DNA of 64,000 nucleotides, taken from NCBI RefSeq assembly GCF_030380735.1, contig NZ_JAUDRZ010000008.1:1-64000 (forward strand). Reading direction: 5' to 3'. Shown piece after piece: positions 1 to 8,463 of the stretch. The position numbers and the translations under genes are program-made. This DNA comes from Rhizobium sp. S152 (lineage in GTDB: Bacteria; Pseudomonadota; Alphaproteobacteria; Rhizobiales; Rhizobiaceae). Below the pieces are notes generated by a model. It was given only the letters and a program-made list of their open reading frames with translations, did not search any database and was not told the origin of the DNA. How positions within the stretch are numbered: the first letter of the stretch is position 1; each line of letters begins with the position of its first letter.

Positions 1-33
1 AAACGGCTAAGAAGGTGACGATCCGACAACCAG

Positions 34-63
34 CTGCCGGGCGGGCGGCTACCCGCCCGGCAG
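34..63. terminator. Strong GC hairpin, possible terminator
   Basis: Perfect 12-bp inverted repeat (34-45 with 52-63) around a 6-base loop. Neither side carries a clear T-run, so intrinsic termination is uncertain. It lies between the window edge, where a plus-strand gene may end (a TAA is at 8-10 in one frame), and hemW, which ends at 160 on the other strand. Confidence 0.4.
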
Positions 64-92
64 AAACAATTATCTCATATTTTGATCATCCA

Positions 93-124
93 AGAAGGTG
101 CCGGCAGGCGGATGAGGGGGCCAC
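93..124. repeat. Truncated RIME-like repeat fragment
   Basis: About 32 bases match, with a few differences, the right arm of the full palindromic element at 35438-35565 (compare 35531-35563). Only the outer arm is present, so this is a decayed or partial copy. The rest of 64-159 shows nothing I can name. Confidence 0.55.
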
Positions 125-159
125 TTGCGTAAGCCTCTCCAGAAGCCCCACACCCCAAT

Positions 160-1362
160 TCAACAAGCCAAATCAGCCACCACCGAATCCAAGATCAGCA
201 TCCCCGACGGCGTGCAGCGCAGGCGCGAGTTGCCGATGCGTTCGATAAACCCGTGTTCCAGTAAAAATTCTTCGCGCTTCGGGTCCGGATCGCGGCCGGA
301 GAGTTGCTGCCAGCGGGCGAGGTCGACGCCCTCGGTGAGGCGCAGCCCCATCAAGAGCAGTTCGTCGGCCTGTTCGTCATAACCGAGCTGTTCCTGTTCG
401 AGCACGCCGTGGCCGTCGCGCTCCACCAGCTCGAGCCAGGCTTCCGGCTTGCGCTCGGTGGCGGTGGCGAGCTTGGTCGGGCCGCGGGTCAGCCGGCCGT
501 GCGCGCCGGGGCCGATGCCGGCATAGTCGCCGTAGCGCCAGTAGGTGAGGTTGTGGCGGCTTTCCGCGCCCGGGCGGGCGTGGTTGGAGACCTCGTAGGC
601 GGGCATGCCCTCGGCCGCGGTGATCTCCTGCGTCGCCTCGTAGAGCGCCGCCGACTGGTCGTCGTCGGGCACGACGAGCTTGCCCATCTTGTGCAGCCCG
701 AAGAAGGGCGTGCCCTCCTCGATCGTCAGCTGGTAGAGCGACAGGTGGTCGACGGCGTAGGAGATCGCCTCCTTGAGCTCGCGCTCCCATTCTTCCACCG
801 TCTGCTTGGGACGGGCGTAGATCAGGTCGAACGACATGCGCGGAAAGATGTCGCGCGCCAGCTTGATCGCCTTCAGCGCATCCTCGACGTCATGCAGTCG
901 CCCGAGGAACTTGAGGTCACGATCGTTCAGCGCCTGCACGCCAAGCGACACGCGGTTGACACCGGCGGCGCGGTAGCCGCGAAAACGCTCGGCCTCGACG
1001 CTGGAGGGGTTGGCCTCCATGGTGATCTCGATGCCATCGGGCATGTGCCACTCTTTGGCGATGCCGTCGAGAATGGCCGAGACCGTCGATGGGTTCATCA
1101 GCGACGGCGTGCCGCCGCCGAGAAATACGCTGGTCACCGTCTTCGGGCCGCTCAGCCGCCGCATCGCCGCCATCTCCTTCAGGAAGGCGGCGGTGAAGCG
1201 CTCCTGGTCCACAGGCTGATGGCGCACATGGCTGTTGAAGTCGCAATAGGGGCACTTGGCGGCACAGAACGGCCAATGCACGTAGACGCCGAAACCGGGC
1301 TCGCCGGTATCGGGCAAAAGAGATGCATAGCGCGTCAGGTTGGGCTGTTCCAAAGTGTCCAC
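160..1362 (-). CDS. hemW: HemW-type radical SAM haem chaperone
   Basis: 400 aa. The radical SAM iron-sulfur motif CxxxCxxC is at residues 33-40, preceded by the YVHWPFC context typical of the HemN/HemW family. The length, and the lack of the longer N-terminal part of true HemN, favour HemW, a haem-binding chaperone that inserts haem into respiratory enzymes, over oxygen-independent coproporphyrinogen oxidase. The start is GTG at 1362, 8 bases after the rdgB stop, so the two are probably co-transcribed. The distinction from HemN rests on family knowledge, not on a test made here. Confidence 0.88.
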   Translation of the reverse strand: MDTLEQPNLTRYASLLPDTGEPGFGVYVHWPFCAAKCPYCDFNSHVRHQPVDQERFTAAFLKEMAAMRRLSGPKTVTSVFLGGGTPSLMNPSTVSAILDGIAKEWHMPDGIEITMEANPSSVEAERFRGYRAAGVNRVSLGVQALNDRDLKFLGRLHDVEDALKAIKLARDIFPRMSFDLIYARPKQTVEEWERELKEAISYAVDHLSLYQLTIEEGTPFFGLHKMGKLVVPDDDQSAALYEATQEITAAEGMPAYEVSNHARPGAESRHNLTYWRYGDYAGIGPGAHGRLTRGPTKLATATERKPEAWLELVERDGHGVLEQEQLGYDEQADELLLMGLRLTEGVDLARWQQLSGRDPDPKREEFLLEHGFIERIGNSRLRCTPSGMLILDSVVADLAC

Positions 1363-1370
1363 GATCGCTC

Positions 1371-2015
1371 TTAGGCGTCCAGGCAGGTTTCGACGAAGAT
1401 CTTGAAGGCGCGGGCGCGGTGCGAAAGGGCTTGCGCGTCGCCGGGCTTCCAGCCGTGCTTTTCCTCCGCGCTCATCTCGCCGAATGTAGTCTCATAGCCC
1501 TCGGGCTGGAAGACCGGATCATAGCCGAATCCGGCAGTGCCGCGCGGCGGCCAGGCGACAGTGCCCTCGACCTCTCCCCGGAAGAGCTCCGTATGTCCAT
1601 CCGGCCATGCCAGGCACAGAACGCTGACGAAGCGCGCCGTGCGCTGTTCCGGCTTTACCGCCCCAACCTTCTCCAACGCCGTCTCGACCTTCTGCATCGC
1701 CATCGCGAAGTCGCGCGTGCCGTCGGCCGTTTCTGCCCAGTTGGCCGTGTACACACCCGGATCGCCACCAAGCGCATCGATCACGAGGCCGCTGTCGTCG
1801 GAGAGCGACGGCAGGCCGGAAGCTTCCGCCGAGGCCAGCGCCTTGATCGTCGCGTTTTCCTCGAAGGTTGTGCCGGTCTCATCAGGCTCGGCGAAATTCA
1901 GCTCGGCGGCCGATTTCGCCGAAAAGCCAAATGGACCGATGAGGTCGGCGATCTCGCGGATCTTGCCGGCATTGTGGCTGGCGACGACGATGGTCTTGGT
2001 ATCGAGCTTGCGCAT
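1371..2015 (-). CDS. rdgB: dITP/XTP pyrophosphatase (RdgB/HAM1)
   Basis: 214 aa with the start at ATG 2015. An in-frame extension to 2138 exists but runs into the upstream glyoxalase-fold gene and has no family similarity. ASHNAGK at residues 12-18 is the N-terminal nucleotide-binding motif and SDDSGL at 72-77 carries the metal-binding and catalytic acids. The enzyme hydrolyses ITP, dITP and XTP to the monophosphate, keeping deaminated purines out of DNA and RNA. It sits directly upstream of hemW, the usual arrangement in rhizobia. Confidence 0.93.
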   Translation of the reverse strand: MRKLDTKTIVVASHNAGKIREIADLIGPFGFSAKSAAELNFAEPDETGTTFEENATIKALASAEASGLPSLSDDSGLVIDALGGDPGVYTANWAETADGTRDFAMAMQKVETALEKVGAVKPEQRTARFVSVLCLAWPDGHTELFRGEVEGTVAWPPRGTAGFGYDPVFQPEGYETTFGEMSAEEKHGWKPGDAQALSHRARAFKIFVETCLDA

Positions 2016-2025
2016 GGTCTGTCTT

Positions 2026-2430
2026 TCAAAGATTCCAGAGTTTGGCTTCGGCGCATTCGAGGCTGTTGCCATCAGGATCGCGGAAATAGATCGATCGCGC
2101 CCCGTTCGGCCAGCAAAAATCGCTTTCGATGGAAACACCCGCCTTGTTGAGCTTTTCCGCGATCAAGTCAATCGCTTCCGCACTCACGCGGAAACAGGCG
2201 TGCCCCGCGCCGCTCGTACCATGCGGCGGAACCGGCAGGGCGTCGGAGGCGGGCGGCTTGATGGTTTCGCGGCGGTTGAAGATCAGAAGGATGCCGGGGC
2301 CGCAGCGAAAGAAGACGTGTCGGTTGTCATGGCGCAAGACCTTCTCGAGGCCGAGAATATCGCCATAGAAGCGTTCGGCGGCATCGAGATCGTCGACATA
2401 AAGCGCGGTTTCAAGAATGCCGTCGATCAT
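2026..2430 (-). CDS. VOC-family (glyoxalase fold) protein
   Basis: 134 aa. It begins at ATG 2430 behind a GGAG ribosome site. A longer in-frame reading to 2538 would translate repeat DNA. The fold is the vicinal oxygen chelate type: an opening strand with [12 protein letters not shown], a central GHACFRV strand and a C-terminal [12 protein letters not shown] strand holding the last metal-ligand glutamate. Members are glyoxalases, dioxygenases and fosfomycin-type resistance enzymes; the substrate cannot be told here. Its stop is 10 bases before the rdgB start, so it probably heads the rdgB-hemW transcript. Confidence 0.8.
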   Translation of the reverse strand: MIDGILETALYVDDLDAAERFYGDILGLEKVLRHDNRHVFFRCGPGILLIFNRRETIKPPASDALPVPPHGTSGAGHACFRVSAEAIDLIAEKLNKAGVSIESDFCWPNGARSIYFRDPDGNSLECAEAKLWNL

Positions 2431-2468
2431 GGTGTCATTCTCCGGGGGGCTTTGCGTACTTGGCCAAG

Positions 2469-2590
2469 ACCCTCTCTGGCCTGCCGGCCATCTCCCCCAC
2501 AAGGGGGGAGAACCGCTGGGCGCGCCCGCTTGCCTCAATTGGGCGTCGAGGGCTAGGCCGGGTTAAGCCCTCCCCTCTGTGGGGAGGGGT
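2469..2590. repeat. Palindromic mosaic repeat, copy 1
   Basis: Intergenic element of about 120 bases between rph and the VOC gene. It has short G/C palindromes at both ends (CCCCCAC..GGGGGGAG near 2494-2510 and CCCTCCCC..GGGGAGGGG near 2568-2589) and a variable middle. The same arms occur in reverse orientation at 23871-23982, so this is a dispersed repeat and not a simple terminator. Confidence 0.7.
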
Positions 2591-2606
2591 CGTTATTCAG
2601 ATCCCC

Positions 2607-3323
2607 TCAGGCAATCGCCGCCTTCTGCATCTCCACCAACTCGGCAATGCCGTTCTTCGCAAGCGCCATCAGCGCGCCGAACTCTTCTTCGCTGAACGGC
2701 GCACCTTCCGCCGTACCCTGCACTTCGACGATCCCGCCGGAGCCGGTCATGACGAAGTTCGCATCCGTCTCGGCGGAGCTATCCTCGAGATAGTCGAGAT
2801 CGATGACCGGCTGGCTGGCGAAGACCCCGCAGGAGATCGCAGCAACATGGTCCTTGAGCACACGCTCGACCTTGATCATGTTGCGGCTTTCCATCCACTT
2901 CAGGCAGTCGTAAAGGGCGATCCATGCGCCGGTGATGGATGCCGTGCGGGTGCCGCCGTCGGCCTGGATCACGTCGCAGTCGAGCGTGATCTGACGTTCG
3001 CCGAGTTCCTTGAGGTCGACCACGGCGCGCAGCGACCGGCCGATCAGGCGCTGGATTTCCTGGGTGCGGCCACCCTGCTTGCCGGCAGCGGCTTCGCGCT
3101 TCATGCGGTCGCCGGTAGCGCGCGGCAGCATGCCGTATTCCGCGGTGACCCAGCCCTTGCCGGTGTTGCGCAGCCACGGCGGCGTCTTCTCTTCCAGGCT
3201 CGCGGTGCAAAGCACATGCGTGTCGCCGAACTTGACGAGACAGGAGCCCTCGGCGTGCTTGGAGAAGTTGCGCTCGAAGGTGACCTTGCGCATCTGGTCG
3301 GTTTTTCTGCCTGAGGGCCGCAT
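2607..3323 (-). CDS. rph: Ribonuclease PH
   Basis: 238 aa, the standard family length, from ATG 3323 behind an AGGAGA site. The protein opens with MRPSGR, as RNase PH does, and keeps the phosphate-binding [17 protein letters not shown] region (about residues 84-100) and the [12 protein letters not shown] motif. It is a phosphorolytic 3'-5' exoribonuclease that trims tRNA precursors. It is divergent from hrcA, a pairing seen in many alphaproteobacteria. Confidence 0.95.
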   Translation of the reverse strand: MRPSGRKTDQMRKVTFERNFSKHAEGSCLVKFGDTHVLCTASLEEKTPPWLRNTGKGWVTAEYGMLPRATGDRMKREAAAGKQGGRTQEIQRLIGRSLRAVVDLKELGERQITLDCDVIQADGGTRTASITGAWIALYDCLKWMESRNMIKVERVLKDHVAAISCGVFASQPVIDLDYLEDSSAETDANFVMTGSGGIVEVQGTAEGAPFSEEEFGALMALAKNGIAELVEMQKAAIA

Positions 3324-3437
3324 GCTATTCTCCTGAACCAAAGCCCGAAAAGGCGCATGCGCCTCCGGGGGACTGTCAACCGTGCTTATCTTGTTGACCG
3401 CTTCTACGATTGGCGGCCGCCATTTGCAATTTCCCTT

Positions 3438-3465
3438 TTGTCACGGCAGGGAGATTGACTATATT
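3438..3465 (+). promoter_or_regulatory. Probable promoter of hrcA-grpE
   Basis: TTGTCA at 3438-3443 and TATATT at 3460-3465 with a 16-base spacer. Transcription from here would start near 3472, which excludes the upstream in-frame start at 3468 and supports ATG 3501 for hrcA. No CIRCE palindrome is visible here. Confidence 0.5.
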
Positions 3466-3500
3466 TTATGGTGTTGTCCTCAGTAGGGTTTGCAGGTTTC

Positions 3501-4583
3501 ATGGAGTTCAGATCGACGTCGGTTTCGGATGCCGTGGCTGTGCTGGACGAGCGTTCCAAGGAAATCTTTCGCCGCATCGTCGAAGGCTATCTGGAAACCG
3601 GCGAGCCACTCGGCTCGCGTAATCTGTCGCGCATCCTTCCCATGTCGCTGTCGCCCGCCTCCGTGCGCAACGTCATGAGCGATCTGGAGGAGCTCGGCCT
3701 CATCTATTCCCCGCATGTCAGCGCCGGCCGCCTGCCCACGCAGTTCGGTCTTCGCTTCTTCGTCGATGCCTTCATGCAGGTCGGCGATCTCTCGGCGGAA
3801 GATCGCGCCAGCATCGATCGCCAGGTGCGCGCCGAAACCCATGGGCACCCCATGGAAACGATGATGAACGAGGCGAGCCGCATGCTGTCGGGCATGTCGC
3901 GCGGCGCCGGCCTCGTCATCACCTCGAAAAGCGATCCTGTTCTCAAGCACGTCGAGTTCATCCGCCTGGAGCCGACCAAGGCGCTGGCGGTTCTGGTCGG
4001 CGATCACGACCAGGTGGAAAACCGCATCATCGAGCTACCGGCCGGCGTCACCTCCTCGCAGCTCACCGAGGCCGCCAATTTCCTCAATGCCTACATGACC
4101 GGCCAGACCCTGCCGGAACTGCGCAATCAGCTCGGCAAGCTCAAGGACGATGTCCGCCACGAACTCGACGAGCTCTCCCGCGATCTGGTCGAACGCGGCA
4201 TCGCGGTCTGGTCCGGCAGCGCCGACGAGGGCAAGCCGACGCAGCTCATCATCCGCGGCCGCTCCAATCTTCTCGAAGGCCTTGCCGGCGCCGACGATAT
4301 CGATCGCCTGCGCATGCTGTTCGACGATCTGGAGAAGAAGGACAGCCTGATCGAGCTGCTGAACCTCGCCGAAACCGGGCCGGGCGTGCGCATCTTCATC
4401 GGCTCGGAAAACAAGCTCTTCTCGCTCTCCGGCTCCTCGCTCATCGTGGCACCCTATCGCGATGGCGACGACCGCATCGTCGGCGCCGTCGGCGTCATCG
4501 GGCCGACCCGGCTCAATTACTCGCGCATCGTCCCGATGGTTGATTACACCGCGCAGCTGATCTCGCGCCTCTCCAAGCGCTGA
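3501..4583 (+). CDS. hrcA: Heat-inducible transcription repressor HrcA
   Basis: 360 aa from ATG 3501. The N-terminal winged helix contains LDERSKEIFRRIVEGYLETG and the RNVMSDLEELGLI recognition region (about residues 13-70), followed by the YSPHVSAGRLPT segment and the long GAF-like and dimerisation domain. HrcA represses groESL-type operons through the CIRCE operator, and its folding by GroEL provides the feedback. It is followed 91 bases downstream by grpE, probably on the same transcript. Confidence 0.95.
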   Translation: MEFRSTSVSDAVAVLDERSKEIFRRIVEGYLETGEPLGSRNLSRILPMSLSPASVRNVMSDLEELGLIYSPHVSAGRLPTQFGLRFFVDAFMQVGDLSAEDRASIDRQVRAETHGHPMETMMNEASRMLSGMSRGAGLVITSKSDPVLKHVEFIRLEPTKALAVLVGDHDQVENRIIELPAGVTSSQLTEAANFLNAYMTGQTLPELRNQLGKLKDDVRHELDELSRDLVERGIAVWSGSADEGKPTQLIIRGRSNLLEGLAGADDIDRLRMLFDDLEKKDSLIELLNLAETGPGVRIFIGSENKLFSLSGSSLIVAPYRDGDDRIVGAVGVIGPTRLNYSRIVPMVDYTAQLISRLSKR

Positions 4584-4674
4584 GACGCCCTTCTTCGTCA
4601 CGCAGACTTGATTTTTGGCGCCCGAAGCTCGATATCGGGCACATCCTAAGAGACACCAATGACCGGAGAACGTC

Positions 4675-5307
4675 ATGACCGACGAAACGACGAAGAACGG
4701 ACCTGATGCAGCTGCTGCCGAAGCCGCTGCGGATGCTGCCGCCGGCGTCGACACTGAAGCAACGGCCGAGGCTGTATCCGAGCCCGATCCGTTGGAGCTT
4801 TTGAAGGCGGAGAATGCCGAGCTGCGCGACCGCTACCTGCGGCTTGCCGCCGACATGGACAATCTTCGCCGCCGCACCGAGCGCGAAGTCAAGGACGCCA
4901 AGTCCTATGCCGTGGCAGGCTTCGCCCGTGACATGCTGGCCGTATCCGACAACCTGCGCCGCGCGCTCGATGCCGTTCCCGAGGAAGTCCGCGCGACCGC
5001 CGATGCCGGCCTTTCCACGCTGGTCGAAGGCGTAGAGATGACCGAGCGCTCCATGCTGTCGACGCTGGAGCGTCACGGCGTGCGCAAGCTCGAGCCGGTC
5101 GGCCAGAAGTTCGATCCGAACTTCCATCAGGCGATGTTCGAAGTGCCGAACCCCGACGTGCCCAACAACACGGTCGTGCAGGTCGTGCAGGCCGGCTACT
5201 CCATCGGCGAACGCGTCCTGCGCCCGGCCATGGTCGGCGTCGCCAAGGGCGGCCCGAAGATCGTCGAAGCCGAAACCAACTCGATCTTCGACCAGAAGGA
5301 CGCCTGA
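4675..5307 (+). CDS. grpE: GrpE nucleotide exchange factor
   Basis: 210 aa, start behind CCGGAGAACGTC. The N-terminus is an acidic, alanine-rich disordered tail (residues 1-40). It is followed by the long coiled coil with [20 protein letters not shown] and by the C-terminal beta domain with [12 protein letters not shown] and VLRPAMVGV, all GrpE hallmarks. It drives ADP release from DnaK. It is the second gene of the hrcA-grpE unit and is followed by a clear intrinsic terminator. Confidence 0.96.
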   Translation: MTDETTKNGPDAAAAEAAADAAAGVDTEATAEAVSEPDPLELLKAENAELRDRYLRLAADMDNLRRRTEREVKDAKSYAVAGFARDMLAVSDNLRRALDAVPEEVRATADAGLSTLVEGVEMTERSMLSTLERHGVRKLEPVGQKFDPNFHQAMFEVPNPDVPNNTVVQVVQAGYSIGERVLRPAMVGVAKGGPKIVEAETNSIFDQKDA

Positions 5308-5343
5308 TCCCAAGCGTCGTCTGTCGATCGCCTGATTAATCCG

Positions 5344-5374
5344 GCAACCGGGCGTCAATGTCCGGTTGCTTTTG
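5344..5374 (+). terminator. Intrinsic terminator after grpE
   Basis: Perfect 8-bp stem (5344-5351 with 5362-5369), 10-base loop, then TTTTGT. It lies 37 bases after the grpE stop and before the convergent PIN-domain gene. Confidence 0.85.
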
Positions 5375-5420
5375 TATTGAAGGCACCTGTCACGGGACAA
5401 TTGCGCCGTGTCTCAGCGTG

Positions 5421-6128
5421 TCAGCGGCGTGATTTGGGATCGATTTCGGTATCGTTCGCCGGATCGCTGCCGTCGCGTTGGAGATCGCGGTCGCGAATAT
5501 CCTGCATTTGCTGCCTGTAATCGGACTGTTCGCCAACCTCCCGGAATGGTCGGTCGATCAGACTTTTCGCCAGCTGTGGGCGTCCGCTCTGCCGAATGCT
5601 CTCACGAAGATCTTCGGCACTCGCAATCATTCCCAGTCCCTCCAGCGCGACAAAAAAGGCGCGGGTGCTGAGAACGTGGGTGTTTGGCGGAATCTTGGCA
5701 TGCGGCGGACGACCGTTTAGGTAATCCTTGTCGTCCGAGATGATCAGGCCGATGTGCCGCCCCGGTTCCAGGAGCATGTCGCGGAAAAGCGCATCGATGT
5801 TGTCCATCGTCCAGCTTGTCGCCCATTCTCCGAAGTTCTTCGTTGCGCCCTCTATGCCTTGAGCCTCAAGCGCCAGCGCTTCGAGGTAAGCAGCGCCAAA
5901 CGGGGTCTTGACTATCCGGTGCTGATTGCCTCCCGCAACATCGAACCACGCTCGAAGACGGTCGGCGCCGGGCCGAGACGTGAGGCGCGTGCACTCATAC
6001 ATCACGGCGTCAGTCACGAAGACAGGCGCGCCGAAACTCTGCAGAAGGTCCAGCCTGTCGACCACGGCGAGGCTGATGAGAGGTCCCGTGTCAGCGATGA
6101 CCAGAGTGACCGGGGAAAGTTTCGTCAT
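5421..6128 (-). CDS. PIN-domain protein, probable toxin
   Basis: 235 aa. The opening strand VIADTGPLISLAV with Asp13, and a downstream YEC glutamate near residue 45, match the start of PIN-like ribonucleases of the DUF3368 kind. A later ISDDKDYLNG segment could supply further acidic residues. The C-terminal 50 residues are charged and probably disordered. Its ATG overlaps the stop of the upstream small gene by 4 bases, the coupling expected of a toxin-antitoxin operon with the antitoxin first. Function is inferred from fold motifs and arrangement; no RNA target can be named. Confidence 0.6.
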   Translation of the reverse strand: MTKLSPVTLVIADTGPLISLAVVDRLDLLQSFGAPVFVTDAVMYECTRLTSRPGADRLRAWFDVAGGNQHRIVKTPFGAAYLEALALEAQGIEGATKNFGEWATSWTMDNIDALFRDMLLEPGRHIGLIISDDKDYLNGRPPHAKIPPNTHVLSTRAFFVALEGLGMIASAEDLRESIRQSGRPQLAKSLIDRPFREVGEQSDYRQQMQDIRDRDLQRDGSDPANDTEIDPKSRR

Positions 6129-6361
6129 GCAGCGTCGGTGATTGCGGTGATGAACGCCTCCGCCATCTCGATGTCATGTCGCGAAGGCGTTCCGGGGTAG
6201 GGGACGTCGTTGTCGTTAGCTGTTTCGTACAGCTCCATTTCATCATCCAGATGAAGCGAGGTGATTGCACGCTTCGTGGACATGTAGCCGCGGCTCCATG
6301 CCCACAGGATATCGTGAACGGTCACGGGATTCTCATGGTCGAAGATAACGTCTTGTCTCAT
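6125..6361 (-). CDS. Small acidic protein, probable antitoxin
   Basis: 78 aa from ATG 6361, behind GACGAGGAC; a longer in-frame start at 6406 lacks a ribosome site. The protein is rich in Asp and Glu. It contains the segment HDILWAWSRGYMSTKRAI, which could form a short helical binding element, and an acidic tail. I do not recognise a named family. Size, acidity and the 4-base overlap with the following PIN gene suggest the antitoxin partner. Confidence 0.55.
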   Translation of the reverse strand: MRQDVIFDHENPVTVHDILWAWSRGYMSTKRAITSLHLDDEMELYETANDNDVPYPGTPSRHDIEMAEAFITAITDAA

Positions 6362-6435
6362 GTGCGTCCTCGTCAGTCCCGAACATCCTACAGTATGGGC
6401 GACCATCCTGCCAGTTGCTGGAACGCCGTTCCTGA

Positions 6436-7380
6436 TCAGATGCGGGCGAAGCGCTCGATCAGGAGATCGAAGAAGCCGTCCGCATCGACGTCACGCATGA
6501 CCTTGGCGTTGTGCTTGCGGTCGGTGACCTGCCACCAGTCGACCACGGTCATGCCGACGGTGAGCTCCGACTTGACCTCGATCTCGACATTGCAGTCGCG
6601 GCCCTTGAAAAGCTCCGGCTTCAGGAGATAGGCGACGACCGTCGGGTCATGCAGCGGGCCGCCGTCCGAACCGTATTTCTCGATATCGAATCGCTCGAAG
6701 AATTCCAGCATCTCCACCATCGCGATCGCCGGGCGGGTGCCGATCTCGGCCATGCGCTTGACGCGGTCCTTGCGGGTCAAGAGCTTATGGGTGACGTCGA
6801 GCGGCATCATCACGATCGGGACACCGGAGCGGAACACGATATCGGCTGCTTCAGGGTCGACATAGATGTTGAATTCGGCCGCCGGCGTGATGTTGCCGCC
6901 CTCGAAGAAGCCGCCGCCCATCATGACGAGTTCGCGCACGCGGGGGATGATGTCGGGAGCCTTCTGGAAAGCCATGCCGATATTGGTGAGCGGACCGAGC
7001 GTACAGAGCGTTACGGTGCCCTCCGGCTCGCCGCGCAGCGTCTCGATGATGAAGTCCACGGCGTGGCCGGGTGCAAGCGCCATCGTCGGTTCGTCGAGCT
7101 CGGGGCCGTCGAGGCCCGTCTTGCCGTGAACATGCTCGGCCGTCACCAGCTTGCGCACCATCGGCTTCTCGGCGCCCGCGAAGACCTTGATATCCGTGCG
7201 GCCGCAGAGCTCGCAAATGATGCGGGCGTTGCGGCTGGTATAGGAGAGCGGCACGTTGCCGGCGACCGTCGTGATCCCGAGCACGGAGATCTCTTCCGGG
7301 CTGCCGAAGGCGAGCATGATCGCCGCCGCGTCGTCCTGCCCCGGATCGGTGTCGATGATGATCTTTCTCGGCTCTGCCAT
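6436..7380 (-). CDS. Inosine/uridine-preferring nucleoside hydrolase
   Basis: 314 aa from ATG 7380 behind AGGAGG. The calcium-binding signature IIIDTDPGQDD is at residues 7-17 and the C-terminal LHDPTVVAYLL supplies the second acidic site. It also has the family strands VTLCTLGPLTN and VMMGGGFFEGGN. The enzyme cleaves ribonucleosides to base and ribose in salvage. Its purine or pyrimidine preference cannot be read from sequence. It stands alone; the 249 bases upstream (7381-7629) hold no other gene. Confidence 0.9.
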   Translation of the reverse strand: MAEPRKIIIDTDPGQDDAAAIMLAFGSPEEISVLGITTVAGNVPLSYTSRNARIICELCGRTDIKVFAGAEKPMVRKLVTAEHVHGKTGLDGPELDEPTMALAPGHAVDFIIETLRGEPEGTVTLCTLGPLTNIGMAFQKAPDIIPRVRELVMMGGGFFEGGNITPAAEFNIYVDPEAADIVFRSGVPIVMMPLDVTHKLLTRKDRVKRMAEIGTRPAIAMVEMLEFFERFDIEKYGSDGGPLHDPTVVAYLLKPELFKGRDCNVEIEVKSELTVGMTVVDWWQVTDRKHNAKVMRDVDADGFFDLLIERFARI

Positions 7381-7595
7381 TCCGTTTGTCCCATCCTCCT
7401 GGCGCACATAGCGATGCATGCACCATCTGTTTATTTTTCCGTCGCAAATCGGCACGGCCGGCGCGGGTGCATTTTGATGCGAGGCGCCGCCCTCTTTGTC
7501 AAGCGATGAGCGTGTGCCTGCCGTGCGCGTTTCGCCTTGCAGCCGGCGCCCGTCGTTCCCATATTAGAAGTTGCCGGGTGCTGCAGGGCAGGTCC

Positions 7596-7618
7596 GGCAA
7601 GGTCGCTTGCCTCAAGGA
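7596..7618 (+). promoter_or_regulatory. Leader hairpin before hsp20, possible thermosensor
   Basis: GGCAAG (7596-7601) pairs perfectly with CTTGCC (7606-7611) around GTCG, ending 2 bases before AAGGA (7614-7618), the likely ribosome site of the hsp20 gene. Rhizobial small heat-shock genes often carry ROSE thermometers here, but the canonical ROSE pairing is not clearly present. Confidence 0.3.
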
Positions 7619-7629
7619 CTTGGAACGTA

Positions 7630-8061
7630 ATGACCCGTATGACGCCTTTCGCCAGCCCGCTTCTTCTGGGCTTCGACGCCATGGAAAAGACGCTGGAGCG
7701 CCTCTCCAAGGCTAGCGACGGATATCCGCCCTACAATATCGAACGCCTCGCCGCCGATCGCCTGACGGCAGATCCCGAGCGCCTTCGCATCACCCTTGCC
7801 GTTGCCGGTTTCACGGAAGAGGAACTGGACGTATCGGTCGAGGAAAACCAGCTCCTGATCCGAGGCCGCCAGGTCGATCAGGGCAATCGCGAATATCTCT
7901 ATCGAGGCATCGCGGCACGTCAATTCCAGCGCACGTTCGTGCTCGCAGACGGCATGCAGGTGCTCGGCGCGGCGCTGAAGAACGGCCTTCTCTCCGTCGA
8001 TCTCATTCGGCCGGAGCCGTCGCGCATGGTGAAGAAAATTAACATTTCGGTCTCACAGTAG
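7630..8061 (+). CDS. Small heat-shock protein (Hsp20/IbpA family)
   Basis: 143 aa from ATG 7630. The alpha-crystallin domain runs from about residue 30 to 135 (YPPYNIERL at the start, ITLAVAGFTEEELDVSVE in the middle). It lacks the usual C-terminal IxI anchor in plain form, although INISVSQ at the very end may replace it. It is a holdase for unfolded proteins. It is followed 50 bases later by a DUF1150 gene, a pairing repeated in rhizobia, where small heat-shock genes are often multiple. Confidence 0.9.
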   Translation: MTRMTPFASPLLLGFDAMEKTLERLSKASDGYPPYNIERLAADRLTADPERLRITLAVAGFTEEELDVSVEENQLLIRGRQVDQGNREYLYRGIAARQFQRTFVLADGMQVLGAALKNGLLSVDLIRPEPSRMVKKINISVSQ

Positions 8062-8110
8062 GACAACGGCTAGTGTTGAGTCGTTGGTCCCTTCTCTTGG
8101 AGGTACAGGA

Positions 8111-8368
8111 ATGTTGATGAAAGAAGCCAATTCTCACCTGACCAAAACCGAACTTGCCGGCATCGGCAACGGCGAGGTCGCCTATATCAGGAAAATCCGT
8201 TCGGAAGAGGTTTCCCGGTGTTTCCCGGAAGCGCCGGATATCGATCCGAATGTCGATCTCTGGGCCCTGTTCGGCGCCGACGGCACTCCGATCCTGCTGA
8301 CCGACAACCGCTCGAGCACCTTCTTCAAGGCTGCCGAAGACGAGCTGAAGACAGTTAGCCTGCACTAA
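8111..8368 (+). CDS. DUF1150 family protein
   Basis: 85 aa from ATG 8111 behind GGAGGTACAGGA. The sequence YIRKIRSEEV..FPEAPDIDP..LWALFGADGTPI..DNR matches my memory of the DUF1150 family, small alphaproteobacterial proteins encoded next to Hsp20 genes. The function is unknown. The place in the operon suggests a heat-stress role. A hairpin at 8385-8409 lies just downstream and may end the transcript. Confidence 0.75.
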   Translation: MLMKEANSHLTKTELAGIGNGEVAYIRKIRSEEVSRCFPEAPDIDPNVDLWALFGADGTPILLTDNRSSTFFKAAEDELKTVSLH

Positions 8369-8463
8369 CGCATCGGTCGTTCACCCATCGCTCCCGCGCG
8401 GGGCGATGGCGGGGTAGGACGCACGCCAATCGACCAGTATCGATGGCGATGCTTCTTTCATTC

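Noticed and set aside
3340..3500. CIRCE operator before hrcA
   Set aside because: The TTAGCACTC-N9-GAGTGCTAA inverted repeat is not present.
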